From NCBI RefSeq assembly GCF_947503465.1, contig NZ_CANNDN010000005.1, forward strand, positions 36,174 through 100,173: 64,000 bases of DNA, in the 5' to 3' direction. A program made the position numbers and the translations under genes. Below are positions 58,266 to 64,000 of the stretch, piece by piece (positions within the stretch are counted from its first letter, which is position 1; every line of letters begins with the position of its first letter). A model generated the notes under the pieces. That model saw only the letters and a list, made by a program, of their open reading frames with translations, did not search any database and was not told the origin of the DNA. Origin of the DNA: an uncultured Tateyamaria sp. GTDB taxonomy: Bacteria; Pseudomonadota; Alphaproteobacteria; Rhodobacterales; Rhodobacteraceae.

Positions 58266-61200
58266 ACCTTTCCACAGACATCCCATCTCGCAGCATTTCC
58301 GAGATTCTGAGAACAAAGGCACGAAATGCTCTTTCGAACGCTCTTGATGCGCATCGGAAGGAACTTTCAACCTACGAAAGCCTAAAGAACCTCGGAGAAG
58401 TCATTGGGACCGAATACGGTGACCGAGTACTTTTTGAGCTCATCCAGAATGCGCACGACGCTCACAAAATTGGTGAGGATGGTGCGATCACCATCAAGTT
58501 TGTCAAAATATCGGAAACCGCAGGTTACCTTTATGTGGCCAACCGAGGGCGTGGTTTCAAAGAGCGTGATGTAAATGCCATCATGAACCTGGCGACCAGC
58601 GGAAAAGAGATCGGCGAGGGGATTGGCAACAAGGGACTCGGCTTTCGCAGTATCGAAGCGATCACTGACGATGTACGTATCTACTCACGATCGCAGGAAC
58701 GGACGACTAAATCGTTCGATGGGTTCTGTTTCCGATTTTCTCAACCAAGTGAGATACGTGACATCATTCTTTCCGAGCTTCTCGATCAAGATGTTCGGGA
58801 AGATGAAGCAGATCGGATCTCGCAGACAATCCCTCGATACCTGGTACCGCAGCCGCTAGATGAAATCCCTCCCGAGGTCGAACGCTTCGCGTCTGCCGGT
58901 TTTGCGACGGTTGTAGTTGCTCCTCTGCGATCCTCGTCAGCGGTGGCTCTGGTGGGAAAACAAGTTGACGAGATCGCAAACTTCGAACATCCGCTTCTCC
59001 TTTTTCTCGATCGTATCGGGGAAGTCCGCATAGACGTTGAAATCGATGGTAAAAGAACAAGTAGCCGTCGCCTGACCAGACGCGAGAAATCTCTGCGGGA
59101 GGGGGGGCGCCCAGGGAGCCCTAGGATCTCCGAGATTGACGTTGGAGAGCGGCGTCGCTTCCTCCTGGTACAGCAGGAGGTCGACAAGGAACGGGTCCTT
59201 GATGCCGTTAGGGAAAGCATCGACCGAGCCCCCGCTTTGAAGCGTTGGTTGGACTGGAAGGGACAACCATCTGTTTCGGTCGCAGTAGGGATAACCACCG
59301 CGGCCGTTTTGAACGGACAACTTTACAACTTTTTACCAATGGCAAGCGAAGCTGGATCGCCCCTCGTGGGCCACATTGACGCCCCGTTTTTTGCAGACAT
59401 CGACCGACGCAATACCGAGTTGGATCTTCCGCTTAACATTATCCTAATGGAGGCTGTTGCAGAGACCTGCCTTTCCGGGGCTCTCGCCGCCGTACATGAG
59501 CAACTAGATGTTCCCGGTCGGAGTGTCTTTGATCTGATCGCGTGGACCGGAAGTGCCGCAAAGAAACTGGATGGCGCGATCCGGGTTGCGGAATCGCAAT
59601 TAAAAGACATTCGCCTTGTTCCAATCATTCCGACCAAGGACGGCGAAAGATGGTCCACGATCAATGACGTTACCATCTGGCCCGAGGTCAATTTCGCGTT
59701 GCTGAAACCGCGCGAGATTGTGAAGCATATTGGCATAAACCTAACTTCGAGCGACTTGGATAGCGAGCGCCTTGAGCGTCTTCGCGAAATGGCGGGTCGC
59801 TGCTGGGGCCGCTATGGCTGGCAGTATTCCCGCCTCCCTTCGCCCGACGAGATCCCCGAGTGGTCGGCGATTTTTGCGAGAACGCTCGTCGACCGGGGGG
59901 CAAAGCCAGCAACATGGTCGAAATTCTATAAGGATCTGGCCACCCTCTGCGAGGCTTCAGAGGTTGACTTGGATTGTCTGGACGGCGTCGAAGTCCTGAT
60001 CGACCGGTCGGGGAAGCTGCGCTCGGCGGGTGGACATGATGCGGACGGTCGGCACGGTCTCTACGTTCGCAGCGAAAGCGAGATCGGCAAGCGCAGGAAA
60101 GGTGGCATTCCATTGCCGCCGCCGTCCTTGACCAGAGGGTATCGTTTTTTCGATGAGAAGATCGGTCTGTCCGACGAAGTGCTGAAAGCTTTCGCCGACG
60201 CAGGGCTCATTCGGAAGTTTGATCCAATCGAAGCGCTGTCCGGTCTCGGCTCCGCGCTTGGTAAGGCACCTAGTGACAAGAGACGCGTGGAAGCGCTCGA
60301 TTGGGCGTTTCGCGTCTGGGATGCGGCGGGAAAGAGCGCGGAAGCTGCGATAAAGAGTGCCGACCTACACGTGCCCACGCTTGGAGGCTGGATGCGAGCC
60401 GACAACGCCGTGTTTTCGGGAACGTGGACCGAAGCCGGAAGACGTCTGGAAGCCTATCTCAGCGACGCCTCCGCATATTCGGAGGACTGCGAGCGGGCGA
60501 GGAAACATCTTCTAAAGCCTTTGGACGAATGGGAAACCCGGATCGACGCTGGCGCTCGAAAATGGGTGACGTTTCTGGAAGTGATTGAGGTAGCCGATGG
60601 CCTGAAGCCCATTGCGGCTAGAATTCGACGGAGAGGCTCGCCTTCGGGATACTGGGACAACCTGCTGCGTCGCGGAGACCTAAAGAACGGCCTCGGCGAG
60701 GCTTGGATAAGGCACGCGGGCACTACCACCTTTCATCATCCTAATACGGACGATTACGCGCTCAAGGGCGAGTTCTGGCGGATGCCGGGGCAGAACGAAC
60801 ATGACGAGCTGCCTGAGCATTTGCGCGAAGCATTCTATGAATTGCTTGTCCAACACCTCTCGTTTTATGGCCGAAAGTTCCTTTCTGCGCGAATTGGACG
60901 TTACGATCGTGCACAGCGTGACTGGGACGAACGTCGCGTTGTCACACCGATAGGCGCGTTCCTGCGATCCGAGGCGTGGCTGCAGGGCGACCTGCGCGGT
61001 GAACGCATATTCCTTTCAACAAACCAGTGTTGGGCATCAAGGACGAAAAGACCAGGAGTTCCGGCATTTGTTCCGCGTCTTTCCGACGACGCTAGAGTGC
61101 TTGTCGAGAGAGAGGAGATCGCCAAGATCTCATTTGGCGATGCGCTTGGACTTCTGGACTGGGCCAGTCCTGAGACGGCGCCGCTGCGCCTCGCCGCTCT

Positions 61201-63592
61201 GGCGAACTCTGCCAGAAACCTTCAGTCGGGTGATGTGGCGACCTTTCGACGCCAACACGGCCGGGCTTGGGGGGAACTGGCCGAGAGCGGTGCAGCGTTG
61301 CCATCTGACCTTCCGCTGGCGGCTTATCGTTTCGGAAACCTAGCGTACATCGAGGGCGACAAGGCTGAGTCGATCGAGGTGATCCTTGTCGACAACGCAC
61401 AAAGCTTTGAGGCGCGGGCCCTTTCCGCCGCCGGCCTTGCCATACTTGAAGTGGGGGACGCCGACCTCGATATCATCGTGGAGAGCCTCAAACACATCAA
61501 TGGCTATTCGCCCAGTAAGCTGGACCGAGCCTCCGTCCGGTTGCTTGTGGATGGTTCGGTGTTCGTTCCAAGGAACGATGACGACCATCTGGTATCACAG
61601 GGCCTAGACTGGCTTCCAGAAGTCGCGGTGATCGCCAACGAGGTTGTGGGCGAGAACCTTGAGCGACGGATTCAGCATGCCACTCTCGACAAGGGGATCC
61701 GAGCGATTAGGCTTCGGAGGTGCAGTTCAATTTCACTGCAGGTGGCTGACCAGGAGGTGACGGGCGGTGGCCGCATGGACTGGTACGCCTTCCGGGACGA
61801 TGCCAGCCCGACGCTTATCCTGACGCACGGCGTATCTCTCGATTGGCCACGCTTGGCGAAGGGTCTTGCTTCTGAGATATCCAAGCTTACCGACACGCGA
61901 CTTCGCTCCCTAGAGTTGGTGCTTCTCCGCTTGGCGGTCGGACGCCCCGAAGGCATTCTCGAACGCCCCTCGGACGCGGAACTCGCCACTGCGCTTGGTT
62001 GTGATATCGGAATTGTCGAAGATATGCGCGCGGGGATGCGGACCGATCTGGCCCACGTCCTTTACCTTGTGGTCCCGGTTGTCGCATACTTCGAAGGTGC
62101 CGAACTCGCGCGCGCCCTTGGCGAAGCCGCAGAGAATGCGGGGGCGGAATTCAGCCTGCGGGGTTGGCTAGAGACGCATCTTTCGGAAAACTCCCCGCGC
62201 ACCGGCGACCTGCTCGCCGCCTGCGAGGAAAGTCCCGACCGGCGTTCGATTTCGGCGACGCTGGGGCTTGACTACGGAAAATTCAACCGGGTTCTTCAGT
62301 CTCTCGGTGAAGATGCCCTATCTAGCGAAGCAGAATTGCGGGCCACCTTCGAAGCGTACCTGCGCGAGTTGGCGCCAGGGCTCCGAGACCGGCTTAGATG
62401 CCTGCATATTGAGGATTACCGGCAAGGACGCGAGCTTTCCACCTACCTTTCAAGGCGCGAGCTTCAATTCATCCCGTTTGATCCGAGTTGGGTCCTAGAT
62501 TGCGAAACGCTCGACCGTCAGACGGTTGTCACGCATGTGGAGCGGTCCTTCGCTGATGCGCTGGGAGAAATCCCGGAAGCGGATCTTCCGGCCTTCGAGA
62601 AGATGATTAGCGAGAACAGAAAAGTGGTCCGCGCCTTTGCAAGCGAGGCCAAATCCATATTAGGGGCGTGGACCCGAAAGAACCATCCCGATCTACCAGA
62701 GATCTGGGAACGAGGTGAGGCACAAGATGTCGTGCGCCTGGTGGAGAATGCAGGCTTCCTTGACTTCGAGGTGATCAAACAGGACCAAGTGGCTGGTCTC
62801 TGCGAGCGGGCGGGCATCTGGCCCAAGGAAATGCCCGCACGGATTGATCCGGAAGGTCTCGGGCTTGACGAAGGCGCTGTGCGCGAAGAGCAGGAGCGGA
62901 AGGCCAGAGAGCAGCAAGAACTTGATCGTCGGAAGCGCATCATCGAATTCGCTGGACAGGATCTTGATCCAGATGAACCGTCGTTTGCTGTAGCAATGCA
63001 AAACATTGCCGAGGCCGCGATCGAGTCTGACGATAGCTGGTTCGCAAGGAGTCGGCAGCGCACTAGGCTGGTGCCGTTTGATGAGACGTCGAGATCGGAC
63101 TCCGGTGGTGGCAACGGCGGGGGAGGTAAGCGGGGGCAGCGGGTCGCACGCCTGACCGAAACGCAGAAGGTCGCAATGGGCGTCGCCAGTGAATGGTTGG
63201 CCTTTCAGTACCTCAAGCGACGGTTTCCCGGCGCCGTCGGCGAGAGTTCGTGGATATCGGAGAATAGAACGAGGTTCTTTGGCGGCAGCGAAGGTGACGA
63301 TTCAGCTGGCTACGACTTTCTTGTGCAGACACCAACAGTCGACTGGATGTTTGAAGTCAAGTCTACCCTTGAGGATGGATGCGAATTCGAACTGACCTCG
63401 AACGAACTTCGCGTCGCCAGCTCCGCATCGCGCACCGGTCGCAGACGATATCGCATTCTCTATGTTCCGCATGTCTTTTCGCCTGAGAAGTGGTGTGTCT
63501 TTGAGCTTCCCAACCCAATGGACAAAGAAACACAGGCGCAGTTTTCCGTCGTTGGCCGCGGCTCGCTTAGGCTGCGCTTTGAGCGCCGGTAG
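58262..63592 (+). CDS. Giant GHKL ATPase - DUF3883 protein (1776 aa)
   Basis: The TTG at 58262 overlaps the previous stop. Residues about 25-200 are a sacsin/Hsp90-like GHKL ATPase: Bergerat N-box LFELIQNAHDA (Glu59, Asn63) and GIGNKGLGFRSIEAI (Gly122-Phe128). The long middle has no familiar domain and is mostly helical. A Gly-rich linker (SGGGNGGGGKRG, about 1617) leads to a C-terminal DUF3883 domain with SEWLAFQYLKRRFPGAVGES, GYDFLVQTP (Asp1685) and FEVKST (Glu1698, Lys1700): the D...ExK of a PD-(D/E)XK-like nuclease. ATPase-plus-DUF3883 giants are recurrent in defence islands. It could be the effector; the nuclease motif looks intact. Confidence 0.85.
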   Translation: MNLSTDIPSRSISEILRTKARNALSNALDAHRKELSTYESLKNLGEVIGTEYGDRVLFELIQNAHDAHKIGEDGAITIKFVKISETAGYLYVANRGRGFKERDVNAIMNLATSGKEIGEGIGNKGLGFRSIEAITDDVRIYSRSQERTTKSFDGFCFRFSQPSEIRDIILSELLDQDVREDEADRISQTIPRYLVPQPLDEIPPEVERFASAGFATVVVAPLRSSSAVALVGKQVDEIANFEHPLLLFLDRIGEVRIDVEIDGKRTSSRRLTRREKSLREGGRPGSPRISEIDVGERRRFLLVQQEVDKERVLDAVRESIDRAPALKRWLDWKGQPSVSVAVGITTAAVLNGQLYNFLPMASEAGSPLVGHIDAPFFADIDRRNTELDLPLNIILMEAVAETCLSGALAAVHEQLDVPGRSVFDLIAWTGSAAKKLDGAIRVAESQLKDIRLVPIIPTKDGERWSTINDVTIWPEVNFALLKPREIVKHIGINLTSSDLDSERLERLREMAGRCWGRYGWQYSRLPSPDEIPEWSAIFARTLVDRGAKPATWSKFYKDLATLCEASEVDLDCLDGVEVLIDRSGKLRSAGGHDADGRHGLYVRSESEIGKRRKGGIPLPPPSLTRGYRFFDEKIGLSDEVLKAFADAGLIRKFDPIEALSGLGSALGKAPSDKRRVEALDWAFRVWDAAGKSAEAAIKSADLHVPTLGGWMRADNAVFSGTWTEAGRRLEAYLSDASAYSEDCERARKHLLKPLDEWETRIDAGARKWVTFLEVIEVADGLKPIAARIRRRGSPSGYWDNLLRRGDLKNGLGEAWIRHAGTTTFHHPNTDDYALKGEFWRMPGQNEHDELPEHLREAFYELLVQHLSFYGRKFLSARIGRYDRAQRDWDERRVVTPIGAFLRSEAWLQGDLRGERIFLSTNQCWASRTKRPGVPAFVPRLSDDARVLVEREEIAKISFGDALGLLDWASPETAPLRLAALANSARNLQSGDVATFRRQHGRAWGELAESGAALPSDLPLAAYRFGNLAYIEGDKAESIEVILVDNAQSFEARALSAAGLAILEVGDADLDIIVESLKHINGYSPSKLDRASVRLLVDGSVFVPRNDDDHLVSQGLDWLPEVAVIANEVVGENLERRIQHATLDKGIRAIRLRRCSSISLQVADQEVTGGGRMDWYAFRDDASPTLILTHGVSLDWPRLAKGLASEISKLTDTRLRSLELVLLRLAVGRPEGILERPSDAELATALGCDIGIVEDMRAGMRTDLAHVLYLVVPVVAYFEGAELARALGEAAENAGAEFSLRGWLETHLSENSPRTGDLLAACEESPDRRSISATLGLDYGKFNRVLQSLGEDALSSEAELRATFEAYLRELAPGLRDRLRCLHIEDYRQGRELSTYLSRRELQFIPFDPSWVLDCETLDRQTVVTHVERSFADALGEIPEADLPAFEKMISENRKVVRAFASEAKSILGAWTRKNHPDLPEIWERGEAQDVVRLVENAGFLDFEVIKQDQVAGLCERAGIWPKEMPARIDPEGLGLDEGAVREEQERKAREQQELDRRKRIIEFAGQDLDPDEPSFAVAMQNIAEAAIESDDSWFARSRQRTRLVPFDETSRSDSGGGNGGGGKRGQRVARLTETQKVAMGVASEWLAFQYLKRRFPGAVGESSWISENRTRFFGGSEGDDSAGYDFLVQTPTVDWMFEVKSTLEDGCEFELTSNELRVASSASRTGRRRYRILYVPHVFSPEKWCVFELPNPMDKETQAQFSVVGRGSLRLRFERR

Positions 63593-64000
63593 GCCGGTAG
63601 GGTGTGGTGGCAGAGATCACACTCACCTCTACGGGCATTGACGAAGACCTTTTAATTGAGACGACGCATGTTGAACTGAACTCAATTGAGGTGCTTAGCC
63701 AGTTCACCGTAGGTGGTTCATCGCCACGAATTCGGGGCTTTCGGCGGTAACGATAATGGCCCGCCATTATCGTCCCACGCAGAAATTGAGCCGCTGAGGG
63801 CGCACTTAAGCAAACCCTCCGCCTTAGGCTTTGAGGTTTGCTCGCGGGAAGGGGCCGGTCTCGCACTGGGCGATTGACAGGGCAGGGGACCTGTGGGCTG
63901 ACGCCCGCTCACCCCAACCTTGACAGTTTCCAAATCCTGTTGGTCCGCCTGCCATCCCGGCAGGTCCGAGAAAACCGGCAAGCGCCGCCGCTGGCGTCGG
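63593..64000. other. Gene-free right edge with strong hairpins
   Basis: No supported gene. A perfect hairpin with 10-bp arms is at 63751-63772 and a smaller one (CCTGCC / GGCAGG) at 63948-63964. Reverse-strand open frames over this stretch are short and arginine/proline-rich, with no ribosome site. The region may be the edge of another mobile element. Confidence 0.5.
63751..63772. repeat. Perfect hairpin, 10-bp arms
   Basis: CGATAATGGC and GCCATTATCG flank two C residues. It is 158 bp after the stop of the giant gene. There is no T-run, so it is a weak terminator candidate; a mobile-element end or dispersed repeat is equally possible. Confidence 0.6.

Noticed and set aside
62518..63114. A 198-aa reverse frame over the giant gene
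   Set aside because: Serine/arginine-rich antisense of the DUF3883-proximal part; no family resemblance.
63567..63866. A 99-aa reverse frame at the right edge
   Set aside because: Arginine/serine/proline-rich, overlaps the giant gene's end and a hairpin, with no ribosome site; not supported as a gene.

Overview
The window looks like part of an extrachromosomal replicon (plasmid, megaplasmid or chromid) of an alphaproteobacterium, most probably a Rhodobacteraceae/roseobacter. The grounds are a complete repABC replication-partition cassette, TRAP and branched-chain-type ABC transporters, an IS91 transposase paired with its own tyrosine recombinase, a DUF1403-ScpB pair, and GC-rich genes. No rRNA, tRNA or CRISPR array was seen.

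Layout. (1) 1-1.8 kb: small plasmid-type genes, namely an edge-truncated secreted protein that resembles lytic transglycosylases, small proteins and an XRE regulator. (2) 1.9-28.9 kb: a large catabolic island. Its core encodes the hydroxyquinol branch of aromatic degradation: an intradiol dioxygenase, maleylacetate reductase, a two-subunit 3-oxoadipate CoA-transferase, 3-oxoadipyl-CoA thiolase and a TfdB/phenol-hydroxylase-type FAD monooxygenase. Around it lie three glutathione S-transferases, two VOC proteins, a YciI protein, an SDR and a nitroreductase. Uptake is by one fused TRAP system and two complete five-gene branched-chain-type ABC systems. Regulators are TetR, IclR and Rrf2. GTTCG-N5-CGAAC palindromes resembling IclR/PcaR operators lie in three places and suggest one regulon. 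(3) 29.4-36.4 kb: an IS30-family element, small cargo genes, a VOC-rsgA pair and an IS91/recombinase pair. (4) 36.9-44.5 kb: repA-repB-repC with a candidate centromere palindrome, a parD gene with a frameshifted parE, a tyrosine recombinase, and DUF1403-scpB. (5) 44.5-63.6 kb: a defence-like island.

The defence-like island is the most unusual part. It opens with an AbiE-like wHTH/nucleotidyltransferase pair behind a double inverted repeat, then a PP2C phosphatase and a possible PD-(D/E)XK nuclease. A likely single operon of eight genes (47567-63592) follows. It encodes an XRE-HTH protein fused to two complete DNA methyltransferases, an HTH protein, a PLD-nuclease/SF2-helicase, three tiny proteins, a DndD/Rad50-like ATPase with a CPTC zinc hook, a protein that shares a domain with the HTH protein, and a 1776-residue protein with an N-terminal GHKL ATPase and a C-terminal DUF3883 nuclease-like domain. 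The set mixes ingredients of DISARM, Dnd and MutL/sacsin-type systems but does not match any of them as I know them. I propose it as a candidate undescribed or poorly described modification-linked anti-phage system.

Limits: all assignments come from reading motifs, with no database search. Starts were chosen from Shine-Dalgarno sequences and stop-start overlaps.
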